Shown here: piece by piece, positions 34,016 to 42,875 of the stretch
Numbering within the stretch: position 1 is the stretch's first letter
How the letters are laid out: the number at the start of each line of letters is the position of its first letter
Source: PALSA-693 sp963702305
GTDB lineage: Bacteria; Actinomycetota; Acidimicrobiia; Acidimicrobiales; Palsa-688
Assembly: GCA_963702305.1 (NCBI GenBank)
Contig: CAVPBX010000017.1
Coordinates: 132,632 to 196,631, forward strand
Direction of reading: 5' to 3'
Length of the DNA: 64,000 nt
Notes under the pieces: generated by a model
Databases searched by the model: none
Seen by the model: only the letters and a program-made list of their open reading frames with translations
Told to the model about the DNA's origin: nothing
Program-made: the position numbers and the translations under genes

Positions 34016-36201
34016 GAGCCCACGCCGGCGGGCTGGGGCGGGACTGGGTCCAGGTCTTCCGGTTCGACGTGCACCGTCGGCAGGATCCGGTCCAGCCAGC
34101 CCGGCAGCCACCAGTTGGCCCGGCCGAAGAGGTGCATGAGCGACGGCACCAGCACGGTGCGGATGACGAAGGCGTCCAGGAAGATGGCGGCTGAGAAGCC
34201 GATACCCACCTCCTTGATGACCCGCTGGCCGCCGAAGACAAACGACGCGAACACGAAGATCATGATCAACGCCGCGGCGGTGATCACCCGCCCGGTCTCG
34301 GCCTGGCCTTTGATGACGGCGCGCCGGTTGTCGCCGCTGTGCACCCATTCTTCGTGCATCCGGCTGACGAGGAACACCTCGTAGTCCATCGACAACCCGA
34401 ACAGGATGGCGAAGAGCAACACCGGTACGAACACGTCGATCGGACCCGACTCGGGCAGATTGAGGACGGATTTCGCCCACCCGTACTGGAACGACGCGGT
34501 CATGACACCCAGGGCGGCCCCAATCGACAGGAGGTTCATGATCGACGCGGTGATGGGGATGAGCAGGCTGCGGAACACCGCGGCCAGCAACAGGAAGGCC
34601 AGGATCACGACGATGCCGACGAACTGCGGCAGCTTGGAGGACAGGATGTGTGAGAAGTCCTGGCCTCCGGCGGTGAAGCCGCCGACGTGGACGATCAGCG
34701 AGCCGCCGTGTTCGACCTGGGGGATGTCCGTGTGCCGGATCCGGTTGAGCAGCGCCGTGGTGCTGGCGGCGCTCGGTGAGCTCTTGGGATAGAGACTGGC
34801 GACCACCGCCTGCCCGTTGGGGCTCACCCGGGGCGCCCCGACCGACGCCACGTCGGGGTCGTGGCTGGCGATGGTGAGCAGCTGCTCGAACGGTTGGAGG
34901 TCGCCGGGGCCGCGCAGCTCGCCGACCAGGGTGAAGGGCCCGGCGAACCCCGGTCCGAAGCCCTTCGCCAGCAGGTCGTACGCCTGGCGGGTGGTGGACG
35001 ACGTGGGGTCGTTGCCGGCATCGGAGAGCCCCAGGCGCATGCTGAAGAAGGGGAGGGCCAGGACGACGATGATCGCCAGGGCGGCGCCCGACAGCACCAC
35101 GGAGCGAGCCTGCACCAGGGTCGCCCAGCGGTCCCAGAACCCGGACGCGGTTTGCGCTTCCGGTCCCAGTTGCAACAACCGGGCGCGGTCCTTGCGCCGG
35201 AGCACCTTGAAGCCGATGAAGCCCAACATGGCCGGCAGCAGGGTGAGCGATGCCAGCATCGTCAGCAGCACCACCAGGGCAGCCGAGAGGGCCACGCCGT
35301 ACAGGAAGCTGACCTGCAAGGCGAACATGCCGAGCAGGGCCACACACACGATCAGCCCGGCGGTCAACACCGCCCGACCCGAGGTGTTGAGGGCCGTCAC
35401 TGCTGCGTCCTCGGGACTGCGGCCCGCCAGCAACTCTTTTCGGTGCCGGGTGATGATGAAAAGGGCGTAGTCCACCCCCACGCCGAGGGCCACGAGGACG
35501 GCCAGTATGGGGCCGAACAGCGGCACCGCGGTGACGTGGGTGAGCAGCCCGATGATCCCGGTGCCGACGCCGATCGCCATGGCTGCACTGATCAACGGGA
35601 GTATCGCCGACAGCAGGGATCGCCGGAAGGCGAAGTACAGGATGATGAGGGCGAACAGGAATCCCAGCAGCTCGCTCTGGCCCTGGCTGGACCGCTGGCC
35701 CTGGGTGACGCCAGCCCCACCCAGTTGGATGTTGAGGGCGCCGGACGCGAAGGACTGGGCGGTGTGGATGAGGGTGTCGGCCGTGCCCTTGGTGACGTTT
35801 TGGGGCTGTTGATTGAGGTTGACCGTGGCCAGGCCGATGGTGCCGTCCCGGGAGATCAGGGCGCTCGAGCTGTACGGGCTGGTGACCCGGGTCACGAAGG
35901 GCAGGTGGGACACCTTGGCCAGCATGGCGTTGACCTGCGCCGCGATCGCCGGGTCGCGGAGGGTGCCGGTGCGGGCCTGCACCACGATCTGGTCGCTATC
36001 GCCGGCCTGGCTGGGGAAATCGGCTTTCAGAATGTTGAGCGCCCGGGTCGAATCGGTCTGGGGCAGCGAGAAATTGTTGGCGTACTTCGCTCCCACCCCG
36101 GCGCTCAGGGCCCCGAATCCGATCAGCGCCACGATCCACGCGGCCAGCACGATGCGTCGTCGCCGAAAACACCACCGAGCCAGAGCCGCCATGACATCCA
36201 T
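34012..36201 (-). CDS. MMPL-family RND transporter
   Basis: 729 residues from ATG 36201 (MDVMAALARWCFRRRRIVLAAW). Two MMPL/SSD repeats, each a large outside loop followed by five to six helices: GVGVDYALFIITRHRKELLAGRSPEDA in the first half, GLSMDYEVFLVSRMHEEWVHSGDNR in the second. The buried Asp-Tyr pairs (VDYA, MDYE) are the proton-relay residues of mycobacterial MmpL proteins. Likely exports lipids or hydrophobic compounds. The C-terminal domain is short. Confidence 0.88.
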   Translation of the reverse strand: MDVMAALARWCFRRRRIVLAAWIVALIGFGALSAGVGAKYANNFSLPQTDSTRALNILKADFPSQAGDSDQIVVQARTGTLRDPAIAAQVNAMLAKVSHLPFVTRVTSPYSSSALISRDGTIGLATVNLNQQPQNVTKGTADTLIHTAQSFASGALNIQLGGAGVTQGQRSSQGQSELLGFLFALIILYFAFRRSLLSAILPLISAAMAIGVGTGIIGLLTHVTAVPLFGPILAVLVALGVGVDYALFIITRHRKELLAGRSPEDAAVTALNTSGRAVLTAGLIVCVALLGMFALQVSFLYGVALSAALVVLLTMLASLTLLPAMLGFIGFKVLRRKDRARLLQLGPEAQTASGFWDRWATLVQARSVVLSGAALAIIVVLALPFFSMRLGLSDAGNDPTSSTTRQAYDLLAKGFGPGFAGPFTLVGELRGPGDLQPFEQLLTIASHDPDVASVGAPRVSPNGQAVVASLYPKSSPSAASTTALLNRIRHTDIPQVEHGGSLIVHVGGFTAGGQDFSHILSSKLPQFVGIVVILAFLLLAAVFRSLLIPITASIMNLLSIGAALGVMTASFQYGWAKSVLNLPESGPIDVFVPVLLFAILFGLSMDYEVFLVSRMHEEWVHSGDNRRAVIKGQAETGRVITAAALIMIFVFASFVFGGQRVIKEVGIGFSAAIFLDAFVIRTVLVPSLMHLFGRANWWLPGWLDRILPTVHVEPEDLDPVPPQPAGVGS

Positions 36202-36360
36202 GCTCGGGAAACCGGACCCGACTGTCAAATTCATAATCGCAAATTCGTAATTGGCAAACGCATGCTGACAATCGGACAGCCAATCGGTGGCCACATCGGA
36301 TAGGTCGATGTGGCCGACATGCCCGGATGCGGCGCCTCGACCCCGTAGGCTTGATGGACC
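36202..36360. promoter_or_regulatory. A/T-richer divergent promoter region
   Basis: The 159 bp between the MMPL gene and the DMT gene contain the window's clearest A/T-rich stretch (36228-36270: AAATTCATAATCGCAAATTC and so on), with AAATTC repeated and a CAATCGG-N-CAGCCAATCGG pair nearby. Probably carries both promoters; no regulator site is recognised. Confidence 0.45.
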
Positions 36361-37230
36361 ATGACGATCGTGCTGGCGCTGATCTCGTCTGCGTTGTTCG
36401 GCGCCGGCGTCGCACTCCAGCAGCGTCCCGCCTCGCAGGTCCCGGTGGAGTTGGCCGCCCGGCCCGGCCTGCTCTGGCGGGTGGCGCAACAGCCGGCGTG
36501 GCTCGTGGGAGTGGCGGCGGAGATCGGCGGGTTCGCCCTACAGGTCGCGGCGCTGCGGCACGGCTCTCTCGTCGTGGTCCAGCCGCTGATCACCACGTCC
36601 CTCCTGTTCACCATCGCCCTGGCTGGGGCGTGGACGCGTCAGGGCGTCTCCGCGCTGGAGTGGGCCGCCGTGCTCGCGGTGGTCGGCGGGTTGGCGGTGT
36701 TCCTCACCGTGGCCAACCCCAGCGAACGCAGCTCGGGTCTGGCCGATTGGGAGGACTGGGTCGTCACGGGCGTCTCCATGACCGTGGCCCTGGTCCTGCT
36801 CGTCTGGTACGGGCTGCGGCGCACCGACCGGCGGCGGGCAGCCTCGCTGGGGTTGGCCGCCGGCCTGGCCGACGCGTTCATGGCCGTGATGACCAAAGCA
36901 TTCGCCCACGTCACCGAGCACGGGCTCAACGCGGTGGTGACGTCGTGGATCCCCTATGCCCTGTGCGCGGCCGGGTTGATCGCCATGCTGTTCACCCAGA
37001 CCGCCTACCAGACCGGCCTGCCGAAGGTGTCGCTGCCGATCATCACGGTGGCCGACCCCTTGGTGAGCTGCGGGATCGGCGTGGGGCTGTTCGGTGAGGC
37101 GCTCCATCTCAGCGGTGGGCGGGCGCCGATCGTGGTGGTGGCCATCGCCATCATGACCGCCGGTCTGGTGGTGCTCAGCCGGTCCAACGTGGCCGAGACC
37201 GAGGCCGGCGAACCCGTCGGCAGCCGTTGA
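36361..37230 (+). CDS. DMT-superfamily transporter
   Basis: 289 residues, ATG start. About nine to ten hydrophobic helices: MTIVLALISSALFGAGVALQ, QVAALRHGSLVVVQPLITTSLLF, and TAYQTGLPKVSLPIITVADP, the arrangement seen in the DMT/NIPA-like family common in actinobacteria. Substrate unknown (Mg2+ or small metabolites in relatives). Its stop overlaps the aminotransferase start (TTGA). Confidence 0.78.
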   Translation: MTIVLALISSALFGAGVALQQRPASQVPVELAARPGLLWRVAQQPAWLVGVAAEIGGFALQVAALRHGSLVVVQPLITTSLLFTIALAGAWTRQGVSALEWAAVLAVVGGLAVFLTVANPSERSSGLADWEDWVVTGVSMTVALVLLVWYGLRRTDRRRAASLGLAAGLADAFMAVMTKAFAHVTEHGLNAVVTSWIPYALCAAGLIAMLFTQTAYQTGLPKVSLPIITVADPLVSCGIGVGLFGEALHLSGGRAPIVVVAIAIMTAGLVVLSRSNVAETEAGEPVGSR

Positions 37231-38360
37231 CGAACCCGATGATCCCCCCGGCCCGGGTGGTGTTCCCGGCCGAGGATCGTCAGCGGATCCTGGGGCTGAT
37301 CGACGGCGCCCTGGCCTCCGGGACCCTGACGCTGGGCCCGTTGACCGAGGACCTCGAGCGCGCCTTCGCGGCCCGTCACGGCGGTCTGCTCCCGGTGGCG
37401 ACCAGTTCCGGCACCAGCGCCCTGGAGATCGTGCTGCGCGCCGTGGGCGTGACCGGCCGGGAGGTGGTCGTGCCGGCCAACACCTTCTTCGCCACCGCGG
37501 CGGCCGTCGTCCACGCGGGCGGTCGACCTCGCTTCGCCGATATCGACCCCGCCACCTTGGCGCTGTCGCCCGCGACCGTCGCCGCCGCCCTCACCCCGCA
37601 GGTCGGCGCGGTCATGCACGTGCACATCGGCGGCACCATCAGCCCCGAGCTGCCGGCCCTGCGGCAGCTGTGCCACGAGCGCGGCGTCGTGCTGATCGAG
37701 GACGCCGCCCACGCCCACGGGTCGACGCTGGACGGTCATGCCGCGGGTGCCTGGTCCCGGGCGGCCGCCTTCTCCTTCTACCCGACCAAGGTGGTCGCCG
37801 GCGCCGAAGGGGGCATGATCCTCACCAGCGATGAGGGGCTGCGAGACGAGGCTCGTATCTACCGGGACCAGGGGAAGGCCAGTTTCCTCGGCGGCCACCA
37901 CGTCCGACTGGGGTCGGCCTGGCGGCTGAGTGAGGTGCAAGCCGCGGTGGCGCTGGTGCACCTGCAACGGCTGGAGCAATTCATCGCGGTCCGCCGCGCC
38001 GTGGCGGCGCGCTACGACCAGGCCCTCGCCGCCTGTCCCGGACTGACCCTGCTGCCCGAGCCGGCGGGGTCGCGGAGCAACTACTACAAGTACGTGGCGC
38101 TCCTGGACCCGGGCGTCGACCGGGCCCCGCTCAAGCAGGAGCTCCGTGACCGGTTTGCGGTGGCCCTGAGCGGCGAGGTGTACGCCACCCCGCTCCACCG
38201 AGAGCCGGTGTTCGAGGAGTTCGCCGCCGGCCCCCTCCCGGTCGCCGAGGACCTGTGCGCCCGTCACATCTGTCTGCCGGTCCACTCGGACATGACGGAG
38301 CAGGAGGTCGAGCGCGTCGTCGAGGCGATGCACTCGACCCTGGTCCGGGCGGCCCGGTGA
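37227..38360 (+). CDS. DegT/DnrJ/EryC1/StrS-family aminotransferase
   Basis: 377 residues from TTG 37227, or 373 from ATG 37239. PLP fold-type I: SSGTSALEIVLRAVGV, VVVPANTFFATAAAV, LIEDAAHAHGS (PLP-binding Asp), AFSFYPTKVVAGAEGGMILT with the Schiff-base Lys, and a C-terminal HICLPVHSDMTEQEV. The family transfers an amino group to keto-sugars. Coupled to a glycosyltransferase by GTGA, this suggests an amino-sugar-bearing glycolipid; no sugar-nucleotide dehydratase is nearby. Confidence 0.86.
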   Translation: MTNPMIPPARVVFPAEDRQRILGLIDGALASGTLTLGPLTEDLERAFAARHGGLLPVATSSGTSALEIVLRAVGVTGREVVVPANTFFATAAAVVHAGGRPRFADIDPATLALSPATVAAALTPQVGAVMHVHIGGTISPELPALRQLCHERGVVLIEDAAHAHGSTLDGHAAGAWSRAAAFSFYPTKVVAGAEGGMILTSDEGLRDEARIYRDQGKASFLGGHHVRLGSAWRLSEVQAAVALVHLQRLEQFIAVRRAVAARYDQALAACPGLTLLPEPAGSRSNYYKYVALLDPGVDRAPLKQELRDRFAVALSGEVYATPLHREPVFEEFAAGPLPVAEDLCARHICLPVHSDMTEQEVERVVEAMHSTLVRAAR

Positions 38361-39463
38361 CGGCCAAGAAGCTCACCCGGGCCCTCTTCATCTCCGGCTC
38401 GCTCGGCAAGGGCCATGACGTGCTGGCGGAGGCGTGCTCGGCCGCCCTCGAGCCGCGCGGCGTGGAGTGCCAGATCGTCGACGCCATGCGCATGCTGGGC
38501 GCCGGTCCCGGTGCCATCGGGGACTGGGTCTTCCGCCGGCTGCTTTCGGTCAACGCCATCTACGACGCCTTCCATTTCTCCCAGTTACGCGACGACGGCC
38601 GCCTGGCCCGGCGCCTCGACCGGCTATCGGTGGACTGGATGTTCCCCCAATTGCGGGCGACGGTGGACGAGTTCGGGCCGGAGCTGATCGTCTCGGTCTT
38701 CGCCACCGGCGCCGCGGCCGCGGCCCGGGTCAAGGCGGCCGGCTACCCGGTGGCGTCGGTGGTGGCCATGACCGACTCCTTCGCCCATCGCTTCTGGGTG
38801 CACGAATCCACCGACCTCTTCCTGGTCACCTCGCCCGCCTCCGGCGAGTCGGTGCGGCGCTACTGGCCCGAGGCTCGCGTCGAGGTCGTCACCGCCCCGG
38901 TGCGGCCCGAGTTTTACGCGGCCCCGACCCGCGCCGTGGCCCGCAAGCAGCTGGGGATCCCGCCCGACGCCACCTGTGTGCTGCTGATGTCCGGGGCGTG
39001 GGGTCTCGGTCCGCTGGACCGGGCCGCGGCCGAGTTGGCCGCCGGCGGCGCCTGGGTGCTCGCGGTGGCGGGAACCAACGCGCCGATGGAACGCAAGCTG
39101 GCGGCGCTGGCCCGGCAGGCGCCCACGGTGGTGCCGTTTGGCTATACGGACCGGGTCCCCGAGCTGATGTCGGCCAGTGACGTGGTCGTCACCAGCTCAG
39201 GTGACACCTGCCGCGAGGCCCGCACCATGGGTCGGGGCATCATCCTGCTCGACGTGGTCCCCGGGCACGGCCGCGAGAACCTGATGCACGAGTTGGAGCT
39301 CGGCGGCGCCACCGCCTGCATGCCCAACCCCGAGTCGATCGCCCGGGCGGTGCGCTCCTTTGTCGGCGACCCCGACCGCTTCCGGGTCCCTCCCGCCCTC
39401 GAAGCCCATCTGGCCTCCGCCCAGTTCGTGGCCGCCCTGCAAGGCTTGGGGTTCGCCTTGTAG
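38357..39463 (+). CDS. MGDG-synthase/MurG-like glycosyltransferase
   Basis: 368 residues, GTG start overlapping the aminotransferase stop. N-terminal LFISGSLGKGHDVLAEACSAAL is the acceptor-side glycine loop of diacylglycerol glycosyltransferases. SVFATGAAAAARVKAAGYPV and VVAMTDSFAHRFWVHEST follow, and the GT-B donor site is VLLMSGAWGLGPL ... FGYTDRVPELMSASDVVVTSSGDTCREARTMGR in pieces. Probably glycosylates a lipid at the membrane. A link to hopanoid head-group glycosylation is conceivable because the hopanoid operon is 1 kb away, but it is not shown. Confidence 0.8.
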   Translation: MTAKKLTRALFISGSLGKGHDVLAEACSAALEPRGVECQIVDAMRMLGAGPGAIGDWVFRRLLSVNAIYDAFHFSQLRDDGRLARRLDRLSVDWMFPQLRATVDEFGPELIVSVFATGAAAAARVKAAGYPVASVVAMTDSFAHRFWVHESTDLFLVTSPASGESVRRYWPEARVEVVTAPVRPEFYAAPTRAVARKQLGIPPDATCVLLMSGAWGLGPLDRAAAELAAGGAWVLAVAGTNAPMERKLAALARQAPTVVPFGYTDRVPELMSASDVVVTSSGDTCREARTMGRGIILLDVVPGHGRENLMHELELGGATACMPNPESIARAVRSFVGDPDRFRVPPALEAHLASAQFVAALQGLGFAL

Positions 39464-39478
39464 CACGGCTGCATCTGG

Positions 39479-39551
39479 GCGTAACTGGCAAATCTCGGTG
39501 TCATCCACGACCTGGGAGTGCGGATTTCACGCCGAGATCCATCAGTTACGC
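39479..39551. repeat. imperfect inverted repeat downstream of the glycosyltransferase
   Basis: Left arm GCGTAACTG-N5-TCTCGGTG (39479-39500) and right arm CACGCCGAGA-N5-CAGTTACGC (39530-39551 region) pair with a few mismatches around a loop of about 27 bp. A third half-copy (TTACGCCGAGATCTGGCAG) follows at once. Could act as a transcription terminator or be a decayed REP-type element. Confidence 0.6.
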
Positions 39552-39576
39552 CGAGATCTGGCAGCGACCCGGCGAG

Positions 39577-39652
39577 CGACCCGGCGAGATCCGGCGGGCG
39601 ACCCGGCGAGATCCGGCGGGCGACCCGGCGAGATCCGGCGGGCGACCCGGCG
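39577..39652. repeat. 22-bp tandem repeat (3.5 copies)
   Basis: CGACCCGGCGAGATCCGGCG plus GG repeated three times exactly with a 10-bp remainder, between the inverted repeat and the thioesterase start. The period is close to two helical turns. No open reading frame is needed to explain it. Confidence 0.9.
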
Positions 39653-39691
39653 TCGACAGGGTGGCGCGCCCGCCGGCCGTACACTGCGCCG

Positions 39692-40471
39692 ATGGGCCTG
39701 CGTGACCTCCTGACCATCCGGCCGGGCGCCGAGGGCGCGCTGGTCGCCGAGCCGGAGGGCCAAGGGTTCCTCTTCGGCGGCCTGACCCTGGGGCTGGCGC
39801 TGCGCGCCGCCGCCCATTCGGTCGCCCCCGGGATGGTCCCCAAATCGTGTCACGCCTACTTCCTGGGCGCGGGCCAGTGGGGTGTCCCCACCCACCTGGA
39901 GGTCGACGAGGAGCACAATGGGCGGACGTTCAGCGTCCGGCATGTCCGGGTGCGGCAGGAGGACCGCACGGTGGGAGTCATGACGGCCTCCTTTCACGTG
40001 CCGGCCGGCGACCTCGACTGGCAGGTGGCGCCGCCCGGGCTCGACGTACCCGGTCCCGAAGCCCTGGCCGCGGACCAGGTGCGGCTGCCGGGGCCCGAGC
40101 TGATCGAAGTCCGCCGGGTGGACAGCGGCGGCGAGCCCTACACCCGGCCCGCCCACCCCTACTGGGCCCGCGCCATCGATCCGCTGGGGGAGGACCCGAT
40201 GCGTCACGGGGCGGCTCTGGCCTTCATCTCGGATTATCTGGTCATCCTGTCGGTGCTGGCTGCCGGGGACCCCATCGCCAACCCGACGGCGGTCCGGACG
40301 GTCGATCACAGTCTCTGGTTCCACCGGCCCGTCAATGCCGACGACTGGCACCTGTTCCGGGCCGACCCGGTGTCGATCGCCAACGGCAAGGGACTGGTCC
40401 AGGGCTCGGTGCACGCCCGCAGCGGGGTTCGGGTCGCCTCCTTCGCCCAGGAGGTCAACATCCCGGCCTGA
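39692..40471 (+). CDS. acyl-CoA thioesterase II (TesB-like)
   Basis: 259 residues, ATG start. Double hotdog thioesterase: FLFGGLTLGLALRAAAHSVA and PKSCHAYFLGAGQWGVPTHLEVDEEHNGRTFSVRHVRV in the first half; HGAALAFISDYLVILSVL and DHSLWFHRPVNADDWHLF (His/Asp active-site loop) in the second; AKG-like NGKGLVQGSVHARSG near the end. Hydrolyses acyl-CoA to free acid plus CoA. Convergent with hpnO. Confidence 0.85.
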   Translation: MGLRDLLTIRPGAEGALVAEPEGQGFLFGGLTLGLALRAAAHSVAPGMVPKSCHAYFLGAGQWGVPTHLEVDEEHNGRTFSVRHVRVRQEDRTVGVMTASFHVPAGDLDWQVAPPGLDVPGPEALAADQVRLPGPELIEVRRVDSGGEPYTRPAHPYWARAIDPLGEDPMRHGAALAFISDYLVILSVLAAGDPIANPTAVRTVDHSLWFHRPVNADDWHLFRADPVSIANGKGLVQGSVHARSGVRVASFAQEVNIPA

Positions 40472-40483
40472 GCCGGACCCGCG

Positions 40484-41863
40484 CTACTTGGGGCGCCGGG
40501 CCGCTCGGGTCGTCAAGCCCCAACCGAAGTGCCAGACCGGCCGGGCGCTGTCGTGGATGGAGTCCATCACCGCGCCGAAGGCGGTCAGGTAGTCCGTGAC
40601 GTGCTCGCTGGTGACGGTGAGGGGCGGCAGGAGCTTGAGGACGTCCATGTGGTCGCCGGCGGTCTGCGTCAGCACCCGGTGATCCTCGAACAGGGCCCCG
40701 ACGACCATCTGGGTGAAGAGGCCTTTCCGGGCCAGGGTCAGGGGGCCCCACCGGGTGCGCAGCCGTTTGGAGCGCGGGCGCCCGAACTCGATCCCGATCA
40801 ACAGGCCCCGGCCCCGGACGTCGCTGATCAGCTCGTAGCGCTGGGCGGCTTCCTCCAGGCCCCGGGTCAGCTCGGCGCCGACCGTGGCCGCGTTGGCGAT
40901 GAGCCCCTCGTCGTCGATCACCGAGAGCGTCGCCAGGCCGGCGGCCATGGCCAGGGCGTTGGTGCCGTAGGTGGAGTCGTGGACCAGCATGCGGTCCATC
41001 GACGAATACACCCGCTGGAAGACGGCGGAGGTCCCCATGGTGGCCCCCACCGGCACGAATCCCCCCGACAGGGTCTTGGCCACGGTGACCAGGTCGGGTT
41101 GCACGCCGTCGTACTCGTAGCTGAAGAGCCGGCCGGTGCGGCCCAAACCCGCCTGCACCTCGTCGCAGATGAGCAGGGCGCCGTGGCGGTGGAGCAGGGC
41201 GGCGGCCTCGGCCAGGAACCCGTCGGGGACCACCTGGACGCCCTTCCCCTGGACGGGCTCGATGATCAGGGCGGCCACGTCGCCGGCGGCCAACTCTCGG
41301 CGCACGGCGTCCAGGTCACCGAACGGCACCATCGTCCCCGGCAGGAGCGGCCCGAAGCCGTCCCGGAACTCCTTGGCGCCGTTGACCGACAGCGACCCGG
41401 CGGTCAGGCCGTGGAAGGCGTGATCGCAGTACAGGACCCGGGGCCGGCCGGTGGCACAGCGGGCGAACTTGAGCGCGGCTTCGACCGCCTCGGTGCCGCT
41501 GTTGCACATGTACACACGGTCGAGGTCCGGCGCTCGCTCGATGAGCGCCTCGGCGAGCAGGCCGGCCAGGAGCGGCGTGTCCATCTGCACCATGTCGGCC
41601 AACTCGGCGTCGAGGACATCCTGCAGGGCCCGCCGGACGGTCGGATGGGATCGGCCCACCCCGAACACGCCAAACCCGGACAGGAAGTCCAGGTACCGGG
41701 CCCCGGTGTCGTCGTAGAGGTAGCAGCCCCGGCCCTGCTCCCATCGGCGGTCGAAGCCGATGGAGCGGACCACTCGGGCCGTCTGCGGGTTGAGATACTG
41801 CGACCACAGGGCCGGGCCTTCGCCGGCCCGGGAGCGTAAGGCGCTGGGAAGATCAAAGCCCAT
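40484..41863 (-). CDS. hpnO: hopanoid aminotransferase HpnO (class III)
   Basis: 459 residues, ATG start. Class III PLP aminotransferase: YDDTGARYLDFLSGFGVFGVGRSHP in parts, NSGTEAVEAALKFARCATGR, CDHAFHGLTAGSLSVNG, LLICDEVQAGLGRTG (PLP Asp) and VTVAKTLSGGFVPVGA with the Schiff-base Lys. In hopanoid operons this enzyme converts the C35 side-chain aldehyde to aminobacteriohopanetriol. It is the last gene of the operon, 4 bp after hpnH, which makes that role likely. Confidence 0.87.
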   Translation of the reverse strand: MGFDLPSALRSRAGEGPALWSQYLNPQTARVVRSIGFDRRWEQGRGCYLYDDTGARYLDFLSGFGVFGVGRSHPTVRRALQDVLDAELADMVQMDTPLLAGLLAEALIERAPDLDRVYMCNSGTEAVEAALKFARCATGRPRVLYCDHAFHGLTAGSLSVNGAKEFRDGFGPLLPGTMVPFGDLDAVRRELAAGDVAALIIEPVQGKGVQVVPDGFLAEAAALLHRHGALLICDEVQAGLGRTGRLFSYEYDGVQPDLVTVAKTLSGGFVPVGATMGTSAVFQRVYSSMDRMLVHDSTYGTNALAMAAGLATLSVIDDEGLIANAATVGAELTRGLEEAAQRYELISDVRGRGLLIGIEFGRPRSKRLRTRWGPLTLARKGLFTQMVVGALFEDHRVLTQTAGDHMDVLKLLPPLTVTSEHVTDYLTAFGAVMDSIHDSARPVWHFGWGLTTRAARRPK

Positions 41864-41867
41864 ACGG

Positions 41868-42872
41868 TCAGGACCCCATGGCAGCCCGCAGCGACTGCCG
41901 GAGCGAGCCGGTCGTCGCCAGGACCGCGCTCGGCTCGTAGCCGCAGTGGGCCATGCAGTTGGCGCAGCGGGGATCCTTGCCCCGCCCGTACTTCGACCAA
42001 TCGGTGGTGTCCAGCAACTCCTGGTAGGTCTCGGCGTAGCCGTCGGCCATCAGGTAGCACGGGCGTTGCCAGCCGAACACCGAGTAGCTCGGGATCCCCC
42101 ACGGCGTGCACTCGTAGTCGACCTTGCCCTCGAGGAAGTCGAGGAAGAGCGGGCTGTGGTTGAGGCGCCAGTGCTTGCGCCGGCCGTCGCCGAAGGCCTC
42201 GGCGAACATCTCCGTCGAGCGGCGGGTGCTGAGGAAGTTGACCTGGTCGGGGGCCTTCTCGTAGGCGTACCCGGGGCTGATCATCATCTGGTCCACGCCG
42301 AGCTCGTCATTGAGGAAGTCCAGCACCTCGCGGACCGTCTTCGGCGAGTCGGTGTTGAAGAAGGTGGTGTTGGTGTTGACCTTGAACCCCTTCTCCTTGG
42401 CGGCCTTGATGGCCGCCACCGCCTTGTCGAACGTGCCGTCCCGACTGACGGATGCGTCGTGCCGTTCCCGCAGACCGTCGATGTGCACCACCCAGCTGAA
42501 GCGGTGGTGGGGGGTAAAGCGGTCGAGCTTCCGGTCGAGCAGCAGGGCGTTGGTGCAGAGGTAGACGAAGCGGCCCCGGTCGAGCAGCTCCTTGGTCATG
42601 CGGTCGATGTCCGGGTGCAGCAGCGGTTCGCCGCCGGCGATCGACACCATGGGGGCCCGGGACTCTTCAATGGCCGCTACCGCCTGCTCCACCGTGAGCC
42701 GCTGGCGCAGGATCTCGGTGGGATGCTGGATCTTGCCGCAGCCGTTGCAGGCCAGGTTGCAGGCGAAGAGCGGCTCCAGCTCCACGATGAGCGGAAACTT
42801 GTCTCGGCCCGCCAGTTTCTGGCGGGCCAGGTAGGTGCCGATCTTGATGCTTTGACGTAGGGGGATACCCAT
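41868..42872 (-). CDS. hpnH: adenosyl-hopene transferase HpnH (radical SAM)
   Basis: 334 residues, ATG start. The radical SAM cluster C38-x3-C42-x2-C45 is in FACNLACNGCGKIQHP; GGEPLLHPDI is the SAM-binding GGEP; DGLRERHDASVSRDGTFDKA and a C-terminal CANCMAHCGYEPSAV cysteine cluster complete the HpnH pattern. It attaches 5'-deoxyadenosine to hopene, creating adenosylhopane, the first step of C35 hopanoid side-chain assembly. Lies 3 bp after the hpnG/ispH stop. Confidence 0.93.
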   Translation of the reverse strand: MGIPLRQSIKIGTYLARQKLAGRDKFPLIVELEPLFACNLACNGCGKIQHPTEILRQRLTVEQAVAAIEESRAPMVSIAGGEPLLHPDIDRMTKELLDRGRFVYLCTNALLLDRKLDRFTPHHRFSWVVHIDGLRERHDASVSRDGTFDKAVAAIKAAKEKGFKVNTNTTFFNTDSPKTVREVLDFLNDELGVDQMMISPGYAYEKAPDQVNFLSTRRSTEMFAEAFGDGRRKHWRLNHSPLFLDFLEGKVDYECTPWGIPSYSVFGWQRPCYLMADGYAETYQELLDTTDWSKYGRGKDPRCANCMAHCGYEPSAVLATTGSLRQSLRAAMGS

Positions 42873-42875
42873 CGG

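Noticed and set aside
32996..35347. 783-residue minus-strand open frame overlapping the DMT and MMPL genes
   Set aside because: It lies out of phase with the MMPL gene and antisense to the DMT gene; product is Arg/Gly/His-rich without domains. The true genes explain the openness.
39577..39652. CRISPR array
   Set aside because: Units are contiguous with no spacers and no cas genes in the window. Same for 28639-28730 and 33917-33983.
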